This document shows, piece by piece, positions 22,747 through 51,465 of a DNA stretch of 64,000 nt (positions are counted from its first letter, which is position 1; each line of letters starts with the position of its first letter). The notes below the pieces were generated by a model. The model did not search any database, had not been told where the DNA came from, and saw only the letters and a program-made list of their open reading frames with translations. Where the stretch lies: NCBI GenBank assembly GCA_030340625.1, contig JAOPHQ010002003.1, positions 197,501-261,500 of the forward strand, written 5' to 3'. The position numbers were made by a program, and so were the translations under genes. Source of the stretch: Merluccius polli. Its lineage: Eukaryota; Chordata; Actinopteri; Gadiformes; Merlucciidae.

Positions 22747-25169
22747 TGAGTGAATATGTGAGTGAGTGTGTGTAGCAGTGAGTGAGTGAGTGATTGAGTG
22801 TATGAGTGAGCATCTGCTTTTGACTTTGAGTGGCGCCTGCAAAGGGGGGGGGGGGGGGGGGGGTGGGGAAGTTAAGACGATTCCAAGGGCCCAGCACTGA
22901 CAGGGGCCCCTCAGAGCACACTATTAATTGGGGGGGGCAATATTATATTCCTTCATAGGGCTCAAAATCTCTAGCAGCGCCCCTGTGTGTTTGGCCTGGG
23001 TGTGTGTAGTGGTGGTGGCGGTGGAAGGTGTAAATCAGGAGAGCTCTGCATCTCAGTTACCCCCCCACTGTATCACCGTGGCGCTAAGTGGGGCCACGGA
23101 GGCTCATTTCATATTTATACTCGTCATCAAAAAGACGATCCTTTCAGGCTCTTTCCATGCCTCTTTCAGTGCGCATGACTCACAGTGTTTATTAATATGG
23201 ATATTGGTCTCTGTGTTGATGTGTTCTTTGAGGGTTATCCTCCCTATTAATAGCCTCTCCCATCTCCAAAGAGTAACACGAGAAGCACATCTCCTTCCCT
23301 TCCCCTCCTCACGACCGATAACTGTTGTGCAATTCTCTCTCTCCGTTTCTCTATCTCTCTGTCTCTCTGTCTCACTCACACCTATATATTTCAGTCTGTG
23401 TGACAATGCACATGCGGTTAGTCAACAAGCTGGGGCATTTGTCTGTGCGGCGGTAGAAGTAGTGGAAATTAATTTAGACTGAGACGGCCAGATGGTCTGG
23501 TTCGAAGACCACAGGGTATCCGCTTTTCAACACGGAGCTGCAACCCGCCCCTAAAGCTCTTCCTAAAGTTCCTCTCCATTCACATGCTCTGCTCGTCTAT
23601 CGCCTCTGATGCACTTGATGTCTTTATTTTTTACTCCTGCCTTCTGCTACTCCTTTTTTTTTTTGCTCTTCAACTGCTCTTCTCAGATTCCCTCTATTCA
23701 TCCGCCTCAATCTGTTGGGGGCCGTGGGATCGGATTTTACGAGGAGGCAACAATAATCCCATTTATAAGATCGCTGTCCTCCCACCATCGCCACACACAC
23801 AGACACCCTATTTATTTTTAAATAAATAATAAATAATCAAATACTAAAAATGATAATCACATTGACTTATTAAACTAAACGTGTGCACAGGACTAATTTG
23901 CATTTGCAATTTAATACCTAAATGATTATATTATGTCATTAAGTAGACCTTTTTTTTTTAATCCAAAGTAACTTTCCAAGCTCTATTGGCTTTATTAGTT
24001 TTTAACAAGCACAAAGTCATATATATATATATATTTTGGGGTAGTTTCTCCCTCACTCTTACAGTTCCCGAGGGGGAAACATTTTTCCCAGCTGCTCTGG
24101 CTTGGTACAGTGTGGAAATGCACACGTGCGCGAGCGGTGTGTGTATATGTGTTTAGGTCAGAGGTTGTTTACGCGCGGTGTCAACCGTCGCCACCTTGCT
24201 CTTCCACCTTCGATGTTCCCTGTGCAACCTTTTAACCGCTTCGAGTCCTCACGCTTCGCCGCGGGGAGGCCTCGTTTGCCCGGGTTTGACCTCTAGGTTT
24301 GACCTCAACTCAGCTATCGTTGAAATACGCCTCGGTCAGATGCCGTCAACCTGCCTCACCCTACCTCACCCCTCCATCCCATAATGCTCCCATCATCCTC
24401 CAACCCCATCAACCACCCACCCACCCACCCTCACCTCTCTGAGCTCCTTCTCGGCCCTGAACTCCGGCAGCGTCTCGAGGCAGAAGATCAGGATGGACAC
24501 CACGATCACCATGACGCTGATGATGGCGATGATGCGGGCGCCGCCGGACGACTCGGGGTACTCAAAGAGCATCCACATCTGCCGCTGCAGCCGGTTGGTG
24601 GGCAGCGGCTGCTCCTCCTCCTTCGGGAAACCCTCGTCCTGCTTGAAGCGCATGATGGCGTCGTCGCCCAGCTCGTAGAAGCGCATCTCCTCCATGAACA
24701 CGTCCAGGGGCACGTTGGCGGGCCGCCGCAGCCGCCCGCCCGACTGGTAGAAGAAGAGGATGGCGTCGAAGCAGACGCGGCTGCGGTCCAGGAAGAGCTC
24801 GTCGCGCAGCGGGTCATAGTATCGCAGGCGGCGCTTGGGGTCGCCCAGCAGGGTGTCGGGGAACTGGGCCAGGGTGCGCAGCTGCGTCTCGTAGCGCATG
24901 CCCGACACGTTGATGGCCAGCCGCTCGCTCAGCGCCCAGCCGCCAGTCCTCCAGGCGGTGGGGGGAGGGCGCCGCCCCCCCTCGCGCCACCCCCCCCCGC
25001 CGCCGCCCCGCTCCTTCACACTGCCCTTCTCCACCTGGTTCTGCTGCTCTTTGGTCCACTTGTCGGTGTCCCGCAGCTCCATGGGGATGAGGTTTTTGTC
25101 TCTGGTCTTGTCTTCCTCGCCGCCTCCTCCTCCTCCTCCTCCTCCGTCCTCAGTGCCGGGATTATCCAT
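20774..25169 (-). CDS. kcna7: voltage-gated potassium channel Kv1.7 (Shaker-related)
   Basis: Pore-forming alpha subunit of a Shaker-type K+ channel in the plasma membrane. Coding exons: 24435-25169 (245 codons from the ATG) and 20774-21766 (330 codons plus stop), joined in phase 0 for 575 aa. Exon 1 gives a Gly-rich N-terminus, the T1 tetramerisation domain (from about residue 83) and S1. Exon 2 starts at the S1-S2 linker with sequon N-Q-T (about residue 257), then S2-S6, S4 with repeated Arg (about 339-353), and the filter TVGYGD (about 421-426). The tail ends -VTQV, a class I PDZ ligand. Kv1 genes normally have an intronless coding region; Kv1.7 is the known exception, which with FSYFYHRETE and the closely similar C-terminus supports kcna7. 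The tail has a Gly/Glu low-complexity segment. The acceptor CTCCAG at 21767 was chosen because the AGs nearer the exon core break frame. Confidence 0.9.
21767..24434 (-). other. kcna7: single coding intron of kcna7
   Basis: Bounded on the minus strand by donor GTGAGG and acceptor CTCCAG. It holds a GGGA-rich tract (21790-21845), poly-G runs, the (GT)n/(GAGT)n repeat, and at about 22830-22985 a possible hAT-type relic whose right end reads, reversed, CAGGGGCGCTGCTAG. No internal gene seen. Confidence 0.75.
22637..22810. repeat. (GT)n / (GAGT)n microsatellite, kcna7 intron
   Basis: GT runs followed by GAGT-type units over about 170 bp in the kcna7 intron. A poly-G run (about 22845-22862) follows. 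Confidence 0.85.
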
Positions 25170-25652
25170 TCCTCAGTCTTTTTGGAGGTCAGTTTGTGCT
25201 GGTTGGGGAAGTTGATCGGCTCTCTGGAGGAAGGGGTCATAGGTTGACTGTATAATGATAGCAAGTCCATAGGATTTTAGAGCATGATATAATAATGGTA
25301 TGAAATGTGATCATATCTGTTTACTGTCGTGGATCCATCTAATAATGTAGATCGATTAAGACAAATGCTCGACACACAAAGCCACTGACCTCTAGGATGA
25401 CATTAAACTTTAGGATCTTGTTCTCTCACAAGTGGATATAATCGCTCTATTTGCATTCGCTCTAAGTAGTTATTCAACTCTTCCACTATTCCACTGACCG
25501 CTTCAAGGCGTATAAAATCAGAAGCCAAATCGAAGTAGTTCATTCACAACATGAACATTATAACCCACATCAAGCCAAGGCTCACGACTTTCAACATTAC
25601 CTTTACATGCCAACTTGTCCACCTGTCTCTCTCTCTCCTTCCTCTTCCTCTT

Positions 25653-25700
<48 letters not shown>

Positions 25701-26070
25701 AGCTCCTGATGGAGACCTGACTGCCCCAGCCGGCATCAACTGCCACACTCTGCTACTGTACCTCTGGTGCTGCTCTATTCTCCCCTTTCCACTCGCCGCC
25801 ACCACCCCCACACCCACCCCACACCCCACACCACCACCAGCACCAGCACCCGCAACCCTGCCGGTGACGCGGCCACGTGTTGGGTTCGCAAAGAGAGAGG
25901 GGCGGCCAGGCAGAGGGAGGGGAGTGGACAGGAGGGGGGGGGGGGGGAGGAGGGGAGGGGACAAGAGAGGGAGGGGAGGACAGAAGCACTGGGGAGCTGT
26001 GTGTAAATCTGGTCTCTTGAGCGCCCTCATTGGCAAGCGTGTTTGTGGGTCACCGTCTCGTCCACACTTC

Positions 26071-26139
<69 letters not shown>

Positions 26140-26298
26140 GTTTCTCACACACACTTGATAAGTCTCGCCCAAGAAATGCTGTCGGCTCGAAATTCAATCT
26201 CGGATGGCTTTCCTCTCCAAGAGAGCCTTGCTCTTACATCTCTCAGATCCAAGTTCTCTTGGATCAAATGCCCTTTCACACAGTCAAATGTCAACCCT

Positions 26299-26343
<45 letters not shown>

Positions 26344-26891
26344 GATAATACACCTAACAAACCTATTTTATGTGACGATATAGTATGTTTAGCGTGTTTC
26401 ATTAATTGCCTCTCGTTCATATTAACATTTAGTCATTTGTCAGACGCTTTTAATCCCACAGTGACTTACAGGTGAGGCTGAGAGCAAACAAAGCACACAA
26501 TCAATATTGGAGCAAATACAAAAATGTGAAGCGCTGCACAAGTAAGGGCCAAGTAAGTTCTCAGATGTTTTTCAGATCTATTTCAATTCTGATTTGTTAT
26601 GAAAAGAAGACGCATGGGTAACTATGTAACTGGATAGCTGAGGTCGTATAGGACTTCAGAGCAATCTTCTTAGACTTCCAGCTACTTGGAGTTTGGCCAT
26701 AGTTATTTATATCCAAACTATTTTGTCTGGTTTACAACCATTTCTTTTATAATGCATTTTGATGTAGTGAAACATTCAGCCGAAGAGCTTCAGATAATCG
26801 AAATAAATAAATACATAACACACACACACGCACACATGCATGCAGGCACACACGCACAAGCACGCACGCACGCGCACCAGTAGGTACACGT

Positions 26892-26923
<32 letters not shown>

Positions 26924-27532
26924 TTTAAGTTTTGCAAACTTTATTGATTTCCACTATGTAAAGCTTGTTTTTAAATGTTTGAATGGACTTGCTCCTCAGT
27001 GTCTCTGTAAATACATTAAGAGGCTACTGAACTGCAGCAGATCCACCAGAGCAGCTTCAAGTGGAAACTGTAAAGTTTAATTCTGCAATTTGCATTCTGA
27101 TGGCTTTTTCTGTGAAAGGAGCAAAGTCGCTACCTGATCACTCGAAATATGCTGCAAACTTCAACATTGTTAAGAGTTACCAAATCCTGGTAAATTCAGC
27201 AACAAACTCATACTCATGTTGTCTGTAGCTATTAAATATGTTTTATTGTATGTTGTTGTGCTTAGTTTATCTTCATTTTACCTTGTGCTTTATTGTAGCT
27301 CGCTGTCAGTTTACCTTCTGTTTACCTCATTGTTTGAATCTCTTTTTTTTCACAAAAGCCCTTCTAGAGACAGGTGTTGAATTAAAAAAAATTGAATGCA
27401 CATAGCACCTGGTCAAAAGAAAAGTAGATTTGATTAAGTGTTTGTAGTCCTGTCACACACTGACTATTGAATATCAAATGTTGATATCTAGCTGTCCCTA
27501 CAAAGTTATTTATTTCTTAAATAAATATAATT

Positions 27533-27571
<39 letters not shown>

Positions 27572-27830
27572 CCCTCAACTCAAAGCAGTTTTTAGGATGT
27601 GGCCCCTGCACGTTGATATTGACACCCCTGCTCTAACTCTTCACAGGCCTTTGCTGTCTATATCTCGGAAAATGTGCTTTTACATGCTCAAATAGTTTAT
27701 CGTATTGATTTATACTGAAAACCCGAACATTGTTCAATGTAGTTTATATATTCATAACGCCAAGTTTACCAAAGTTGAAGAATCACCCGGAAACTGGGAT
27801 ATTGGTTTCCTGCAGTGACAACTTGTGACA
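25170..27830. other. intergenic region between divergent kcna7 and hsd17b14
   Basis: Should contain the kcna7 promoter and 5'UTR near its left end, though no TATA or clear start was identified. Contents: (CT)n at 25656-25699 and 26074-26125, (CA)n at 26304-26340, a SINE tail at about 26425-26475, (CA)n at 26893-26921, a LINE 3' coding relic at about 26940-27160 and (TA)n at 27538-27570. Confidence 0.6.
26940..27160 (+). mobile_element. LINE C-terminal coding relic
   Basis: Reading + gives FKCLNGLAPQCLCKYI and, after frame loss, a segment like FSVKGAKSLPDHSK. This is the typical C-terminal region after the reverse transcriptase in L2/CR1-type teleost LINEs. It is short and degenerate. Confidence 0.6.
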
Positions 27831-27849
27831 GGCTAAGAGAGGATCCTGG

Positions 27850-28190
27850 ATCCTAGCGTTATCCCGGTCTACCGCAACGCAACTTCCGGTCTCTTATCTC
27901 CTATGCGCTGTGCACGCCAGTTAACAGTCCCCGGAGCGACAAGAACATGAACATAGAACAACAGCAACAAAAGCACGGCGAATAAATGTGGACGTCTTAC
28001 GAAACATCCGACAAAGCAACACCCCCCAGAAAACATGTAACAGATACGGATATCCATCCACCAGAAGTCCCGCCCTCTCGTTCGCCCGCTTCACCCACTG
28101 TAAACCGAACGTCCCGCCCCCTCTGTCTCTCTCTCGCCAATAAGCGCAACTCCGGGCCATCCCCGCCCCATGCCTTGGTGAGATGAGCAC
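27850..28190 (-). mobile_element. repeat relic, copy B of an inverted pair, upstream of hsd17b14
   Basis: The reverse complement matches the blocks of copy A (about 20075-20690) in order. The right edge lies about 110 bp upstream of the hsd17b14 start codon, so it may overlap that gene's promoter or 5'UTR. Confidence 0.65.
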
Positions 28191-28306
28191 CACTGGGTAA
28201 CGGGGTGGGAATGAACCCAGAAGTGCAGTGCAGCAGGTAGACAGCCAGTGTCCAGGGTGCTACCTGTCGTCCTCGTCCACGACCCAGTACTTCACCACCT
28301 TTAGTA

Positions 28307-29461
28307 ATGTCTGCCTGTCCACCGCTGCGCTACCATAATAAAGTGGCCATAGTCACCGGAGGGACGAAGGGGATCGGAAGAGGAACAGTGAAGGTGTTTG
28401 GTAAGACTGAACAGCAGCCGGATTTTGCGTTTGGTGGCGACGACGCGTATGTATGGACGCAACGTTAAGTTAATGGTCCAGTGTTTCTATTTCAGTGGAA
28501 AATGGTGCCAAAGTGGTGTTTTGCGCAAGAGGAGGTAAATACGCCTACTTTTTTTCCTTTCTTTTTCAATAATTAGGCTCCTCCCCAGGAACACTTTTGT
28601 TACATTGAATATGCATGGTTAAAAAAGTATGCGTTTAAACCAACGATGGGGTAATTGGATGTTAATTGAATTGAAGATGAAGCTGCAGCAGGTGAGACTC
28701 TGGCGGCGGAGCTCAACAAGACGGGACCGGGATCATGCACCTTCATGACATGCGACGTGTCGAAAGAGGAAGACCTCAAAGTAAAGTCCTGTTTTTTCTC
28801 TCTTTTAATATTGGACAAAAGCATACTTCCTAGAAGCTCACAAAGTCACAACAAAGCCATCATCACATGACCGATATTTTGGATTAGTCATCACATTGGT
28901 CACCTGACCAAACATTAAGCGCAATCAAGATTTAAAGGCGCAGTACCTCACTTGAACACACCTGTCATTCCAGTTACTGATATTATAGTTATACATTTGA
29001 TTAGCAAATATGAATGAAATGAAATGTTATTATATAGAAATTATAACTTGTAACACAATTGTTGTTGTTTTGCTGTAGAGGCTAATCGACGAAACGGTGA
29101 AGCTTTATGGACAACTAGACTGCCTGGTCAACAACGCTGGATGGCGTGAGTTCCTCGTCTCTGTAACCACATAGAATCACCAAAGGACACAAAGGAAGTT
29201 GCTGTTACAGTGGTTTTGTATGTTTTTTTGTCTTTGTCACCCCCCCCCCCCCCCCCCCCCCCCCCCCAGACCCTCCCTATAAAGCAACAGATGAGACTTC
29301 AGCAGAAGAGTTTAAAGACCTGTTGAATCTCAACCTCATCAGCTACTTCCTGGCCTCCAAAGTAATGCTCTGTCTCTCTCACACACACACACACATAGTG
29401 TATGTATGTTCAATACAATATATTGAAATTGAAAACTACTTCACTAAATCAGCATATATAT

Positions 29462-29555
<94 letters not shown>

Positions 29556-31712
29556 CTTCAATTAGATTAAATGCTGGCCTTCTGTTCTGTACAAACACAA
29601 CGCTCATTGTACATAGTATTTTGCATGCAAAGATTGACCCAATGAATAACCTTTAGACTGGCATGTTATAGTTAAATGAGAATTGCATTTATGATGACAA
29701 TTGTGTTTAGTGTTTTGCATTTTGTGTGAAAAAAATGTGAACAGAAATAGTGTAGTGGCCAATTGTGTTAATGGTGTGGGGTTTTGAGGCACTAAGAGAG
29801 AAGAGAATGAGGTTACACATTTGGAAAAAGTGATTTGAGGAAAACTGTAAAAGATCTCTTTCTTAACTTCACAGTTTGCTTTGCCACACCTGCGTAAGAC
29901 TGAAGGGAACATCATTAATGTGGCCAGTCTAGTGGCCATTATTGGTCAGGTCGGAGCTGCTCCCTATGTTGCTACTAAGGTGAGTTTAGACCCGATTGCC
30001 TCTAGAGTCTATAGCAGCCGATGTTTTCTCATTCTGTCCCCCCCACGTGGCCAGCCAAAAATGAACACCATGTTATGTCATCCTTTTACCACAAGGGGGC
30101 GGTAACCGCCATGACGAAAGCCATGGCGGTGGATGAGAGTCGCTACAAAGTGCGGGTGAACGGGTGAGAGAAACTGAGATGTGAACCCTCTTTTTCTTTT
30201 TTTCTTTTTTAAACCTCTCGGTTCTCTCCATTTCCTGACTGTATGTAATACATTATTATCAATGCAAACACTTGTTTGCACGTTGTTCTTACTCCGTCTT
30301 TCTATTTCTCTGTGCCCAGCATCTCTCCTGGTAACATTATGACTCCTCTGTGGGAGGAATTAGCAGAACAGACTCCAGACCCCGCAGCGGCCCTGAAGGT
30401 CGGCGCTGACTCTCAGGCAAGTTGTGGACACAGCAGCTTGTGTCTGCCTGTGTAGCCGCTTCATTAACCCCACCAACAATCATGTTCATGCTATACTAAT
30501 AGTACAAACAATTCCAAAAAATGCTACGCAAGAAGAAATACAGATGTTCGTCATGGTGGGGAGCATCTCGTTGTATATTTTTCAGGGTCCAGTTAAACCT
30601 AAGTCTGAAATGACTAGTTGGTGACCTTAGGGCAGGAAAATACAATGTGTATTTCTATAATACAAAGGCTAATCTAAATGCATCAACTGAAGCAAATGTC
30701 GAAAACACATGATTCTTCCAATTGCATACAACAACAAACTTCTTACACTGTTCGTTTGAAATACGATATGATATACTTTATTGTCCCCACGGGGGTTTTG
30801 TGTAATTTAGTGCCATTTAATATAATAATAATAACAGCAATGTAGTGTGTTGCATTAGGCTTTGATGGTAAGTAAAGTAACATTTGGATCAACCCTGAAC
30901 AATAGTTGTTATGTACTGGGTGACACACCGCTTTCCTGTTTTACATTAACAGACAAGAACACCGGCCGAGGTTAGAAACTCAGTGTAGGGTTACGACATC
31001 CCAACACGCCCCCACAGCTCCCTGAGAAACCGCTTCTGGAAACCGCCCCCCCCCCCTCCACATGCATGCAGTGTCATGTGGTCTGGTCTGTATCGTAGAC
31101 TTGCGCGGATCTCATTAGTCCCTGTGGGGGTGGGACCGGTTCACACCCTGGGAGAGAGGAGGCTGAAGTGGACATGACTTAACTTGTTCTGTAAATCACA
31201 GCTATGGGGGGGGGCCTTTAAAATGTAGCAGCTTTAAAATGTAGCAGGGTGTGTTGAGTGCATATTGTCTACTGTTGATATGCTAAATAGTGGAGGGTAC
31301 TACTAGTGAGCGGTTCTTTGAGGATGTATGTGGGGGATTTCACCTAACCTAGAGCTGTAAAGGCTCTGGATAACGGCAGCACACTCGCAGTGAAACAAGC
31401 ATTTTAACAACAGAGGCTCGGAAAAAAACATTCTGTTAAAATGATTCAGACATTCATACGAAAATGCTCCTGTAAAAAAACACATTACATTTATCGTGCT
31501 ATAGCGTTAACCTTGGTTTCTACAAGTAATACATTTAAATACGTTGCAGCCTGATGAATAATAATTTATTTTAGGACACTTCTTGATAGCAACGTATTTG
31601 ATTTAATTAAGGCATGATCATGGGAAGACCCATGGCAGCACTCGGAATATACGTGGCATTTGCAACACTGGTCAGTTTTTTCACAGGCTGAATTGATTGC
31701 AGCCTTGTATTT

Positions 31713-31744
<32 letters not shown>

Positions 31745-32229
31745 GGCATTATATTGCTAATACTGAAAGCTCTTGTGGAAGTGCAGTGGGAGTCATCAAC
31801 AATGAACAAAGCGTCAATCTGATGACTGATAGGAGCGCATGTGATGTGAAGGTCAAGATCAGCTGGGTGTAGGCCTAACAACAGCAACAACAAAACAGAA
31901 ATATTGTGAAACTCAAACATTTGCATTATTTTCAGCAAAGGCTTTATTTTGCAAAACAAGTAAATCAGGGTAGAGGGTTTGCAGCTACAGTATTGTGTAG
32001 TATGTCTGATGAACACAGAGTGAGGAAGCATGAGGAAGAGAGAGATCCCTTAATGCTGTCCTCCTCCTCCTCCTCCTCTATGCAGCTGATCGGGAGGATG
32101 GGGACGCCGGAGGAGATCGGGCGGGCGGCTCTGTTCCTCGCGGCCGACGCCACTTTCTGCACAGGGATCGACCTGCTGGTCAGCGGGGGGGCGGAGCTCA
32201 ACTACGGCTTCAAAAACCGGATCCCGTGA
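28307..32229 (+). CDS. hsd17b14: 17-beta-hydroxysteroid dehydrogenase 14 (DHRS10), SDR family
   Basis: NAD-dependent short-chain dehydrogenase/reductase, cytosolic in mammals, acting on 17-beta-hydroxysteroids and, in mammals, L-fucose. Exons: 28307-28400, 28496-28534, 28677-28780, 29079-29145, 29270-29361, 29875-29979, 30096-30163, 30320-30416, 32086-32229; total 810 nt, 269 aa (human about 270). Motifs: TGGTKGIG cofactor loop (residues 17-24), NNAG (97-100), catalytic Ser150 in NVASL, and YVATK giving Tyr163 and Lys167 with the normal 13 and 4 residue spacing. The ISPGN and GGAEL blocks match HSD17B14 closely. The donor of intron 8 is CAG|GCAAGT, a GC-AG intron: the nearest GT breaks frame. 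It lies upstream of bcat2 in the same orientation as neighbours, and the same two genes adjoin in human. Confidence 0.95.
29231..29267 (+). repeat. poly-C polypyrimidine tract at hsd17b14 exon 5 acceptor
   Basis: About 28 consecutive C residues run into the acceptor CAG at 29267-29269, forming the entire polypyrimidine tract of this intron. Confidence 0.85.
29454..29552. repeat. (TA)n microsatellite in hsd17b14 intron 5
   Basis: About 95 bp of almost pure TA. Confidence 0.95.
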
Positions 32230-32362
32230 TGACGACATCCGACGCGTCGCTTCCTCGTTGCCGTCGTAACGTAGCTTTCCAGTGGTCTTTTTACGCTTTA
32301 AAACAATAATTGTTTTTTTTTAAATATGTAAATCCAGCGGTTTTTTCACTAAACTGGATCGC

Positions 32363-32368
32363 ATTAAA
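32363..32368 (+). terminator. candidate polyadenylation signal ATTAAA (hsd17b14)
   Basis: ATTAAA lies 134 bp after the hsd17b14 stop codon. It is the common variant hexamer; no stronger signal was seen before bcat2. Confidence 0.5.
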
Positions 32369-32985
32369 CGGTTCGTTTGATCCATTTCAGTGTTTGTGTT
32401 GTTATTTGTTGTTTTCTATGGGTGTCACATTACGTCATTTTCTACGTGTCGCGTGGCAACCGCGTGACCGCGAACGTACGCGAGCATAGCCAAGGAGGGG
32501 GGGCGTGTCTCCTCCACCCCTCCCCTCCCGGGGACCAATCAGCGTGGCTCCTTCGCGACCCGTTTGGTTTGTCCAATCAGGTGACAGATATGTGTCAACG
32601 GCCACCCACTTACGAACGGATCACATGCGTTTTTTTAATTAGTTTATTTCGGATGGTATGTTTTTCATATTGTCTGGTAAACACGTGCAAACACACTTTA
32701 TTCGTAACCTATCTAGGGTTAAATCCATACCACACGAGGGCATTAAGACATGACGTAATATACAACGACATAACACGTCCCCTCGGTCTCAATGCTGCTT
32801 AATAAATGTATGTGAAATAACGATTACATTGCATTGCATTTCCAAGCAGTACCTGTTTAGTATTTCTGCACCGCATTATGTCAGACCCGGTTGTCATCTG
32901 AAGAGCATCTTCACGTTTCAAACCGGAACTCAAGTGACGTGTTTTTGTTGCTACACGAGCCGCTCCGCTTCATTCAGCAGCGACC

Positions 32986-45431
<12,446 letters not shown>

Positions 45432-47215
45432 TTGTCCCATTGCACACAACGCTTCAGATCAAGTATAGTCCCATCTTCGAAGACCAGCAGCATAACTCCA
45501 CACCAGACACGCCCACTAATATGCACTCCTCCCCATTGGTTGCCCTGAGAAGACAGACGGCACCTTCCTCACTCTCTCTCCGGTCTGTCAGGTCTTCTTG
45601 TTTCCGTTAGCAAATTCTAGGAAGGAATAAGGATTTTTTTTTTTTTTTTTTGCATTCAGGACGGCATTAAGGAAATGCAGTGGGTTTGCACAGTGCCAGT
45701 CTCCAAGCATGAAATGGAGTTTGGTTTACGAGGGAAAAGCATCTGTTGGATCACATGCTCTCATAGAAACCCGAGGTTCAATAGTAATAACGTTACACCT
45801 GCTTTTCTGTATTTATTTAGAGAAGATGACTGCAAACTAGAAAATCTTTCTTTGTTAAGGGCAACACTTTTTATTTGTATAGTTTTTATTTTTCTCTGTT
45901 AATTCTTTTGTCCTCATTTTATCTGGGTTTCTAGGCAGAGGGCGTTGCTCCTTGCAAACAGCAAACTAGCACAAACCCTGGGTAAATCTGAGAAATATGG
46001 TCTTCCTTTTCTTTACAAACGAGCAAAACAAAATGATGTGATATGAAAGTATTTTAATTCTAAAAGCACCTAAATGTTGCATAGGATATTACTTAGTTTT
46101 TTGGAAAGGAAAAAAAAAACCTTTGTTTTCTACTAATCACTTAGTTTTAAGTGGATTTTAAATAGGAATAGTCTTCAGTTATATGTATGTTCTGTTGCTC
46201 TTTTAGTGGTTATGTTGTTACTGTACTCGCAATACTTTAAAAAAATAACGTTATAGGAATCCCTAAACACATCCGAGGATATGCAATTTACCGGACAGAC
46301 GTGTTACTGATAGGAATGCATACACTGTGAACTGAACTGTTCCTGCTGGTGTGCTACTTTAGCTCCATGGGGCCACGTCATTCTGTTTCCAGAGGTGGCC
46401 GCCATTTATTTTCCTTTTTAAGCTGCGTTTTACCGCCGTGGTGTCTGGTGTAAATATAACCATGTAACAGTTTTTAAATGAACCAGGCAAAATATGGCGT
46501 GACTTGGACGACTGTACATTTTTGATTGTTGGGAGGGTGCTACCGAGGACTGGGAAATCTAAGCACGCACAACTAAAAAAAACGGCATTGAAATACTAGG
46601 TCCTCGTCTGTTGTTGTAGATGTAGCTCCTAAGCACAAAATAGTCCATTTTAAATGTACTAAAATGCCACTGTTGTTGTTGTTGTTCTCTAGCTCAATGA
46701 CCCCTGCACTAGATTGTGTGCAATTACAATGTATAAGAATAACAAGTTATGTATTTTCTGAGCAGTTTTAAACGTTACTGATGGTCGCTGAAGAAATCAG
46801 CCTAGCTTTCCATAAAAAAACTGACACTAGTCTCTATTGGCTGTTTGCTGTTGTGTTCGGCATCATGTCCCTCCTTTGGCTAGTCTTGTCTTTTCCCCAC
46901 TCTCTCCTTTGAATGTTTTGTACCACCATGACACTCCACTTACCTGTTCTCTCCTTCTGTCTAAGTGCCTGACCTGAGTGTATTGCGGCATCGTGTGGAT
47001 CCGTCGCCTCGTGTCCTCGTTCTAAATAAGGGTCTGCACTAGTGGGGCTATTGCTAGATACTTTGTGTTGTGTTGAGAGAAGTTGACTTCCCTTTTTGTT
47101 TTTATTTGGTTCTCTTATACGTTGTGTGTCAGCTTTTAAGTTACTTATTCCCCCCCCGTAGTTGTCATTTACGTTGGCTTTTGCGTTTTTACAATAAACC
47201 TGTGTACCGGTTGCT
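45432..47215 (+). other. bcat2: 3'UTR of bcat2
   Basis: About 1.8 kb after the TAA at 45429-45431, ending at AATAAA 47193-47198. It includes poly-T (about 45634-45651), poly-A stretches and a short (TTG)n run at about 46672-46686. The reading frame on the opposite strand at 46834-47232 shows no recognised domain. Confidence 0.65.
47193..47198 (+). terminator. bcat2: polyadenylation signal AATAAA (bcat2)
   Basis: Canonical hexamer about 1.76 kb after the stop codon, followed by a GT-rich stretch (TGTGTACCGG). It converges with the ifi35 signal less than 200 bp away. Confidence 0.65.
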
Positions 47216-47388
47216 GCCGTGAGTTCTTTCAACAGTGTTTATGCATTTCGTCCTTTCTTATGAAATGCATATCCTCAACCTCCTTTTTAAAAGGTGAGTT
47301 TCAGAACCCTACCACTGCACATCAATCATGGTGTGTTCACCCAAATGACGCCAATATCACAAAACGCAAAAAGGTGTTTTGTGTCCAT

Positions 47389-47394
47389 TTTATT
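47389..47394 (-). terminator. ifi35: polyadenylation signal AATAAA (ifi35)
   Basis: TTTATT on the + strand, i.e. AATAAA on the minus strand, about 140 bp after the ifi35 stop codon. Confidence 0.65.
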
Positions 47395-47531
47395 GATCCA
47401 ATGACGACGATAACAGGCTGTTCAAAACAAGACTACACCGAGCAGTGTGTCTGCCAAACAGTTTCCCCACAAAGTAAAATAATAGCCAGTTTGACACAAG
47501 AATTGTAATTACTCATGCACTCATGTGTTTG

Positions 47532-51197
<3,666 letters not shown>

Positions 51198-51436
51198 CGG
51201 CGGCGGGATCCTGAAGGATAAAATAGGACGTATAGTCAAACTAGGCCTGGTCCTACCGACAACATCTCCTCGTTTCACAAGCAAATAAAACACATTTAAA
51301 TCACTTAACTTTGGTAAGTTAAGTTAGGACACAAGATGAGTCCACTTAACAGGAACTGTTATTAAGCCAAATATTAGACAATTAGACTAAAACACATTTT
51401 TCTTAAAGCAAAATCTTTTCGAGCCAAGTCACTCAC

Positions 51437-51465
51437 CACACCACTTCGGAGTAGAGATATTCTGA
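51437..51465 (-). other. ifi35: inferred non-coding first exon of ifi35
   Basis: A good donor, GTGAGTGACTTGG on the minus strand (GT at 51435-51436), lies about 35 bp downstream of the ISRE and about 225 bp upstream of the coding exon. The transcription start is not defined by sequence; this exon is inferred from that pairing. Confidence 0.4.

Noticed and set aside
24384..25247. 287-codon + strand frame opposite kcna7 exon 1
   Set aside because: Antisense shadow of the T1/S1 exon.
46834..47232. 132-codon minus-strand frame in the bcat2 3'UTR
   Set aside because: No recognised motif, no splice context, and it overlaps the likely polyadenylation site of bcat2.
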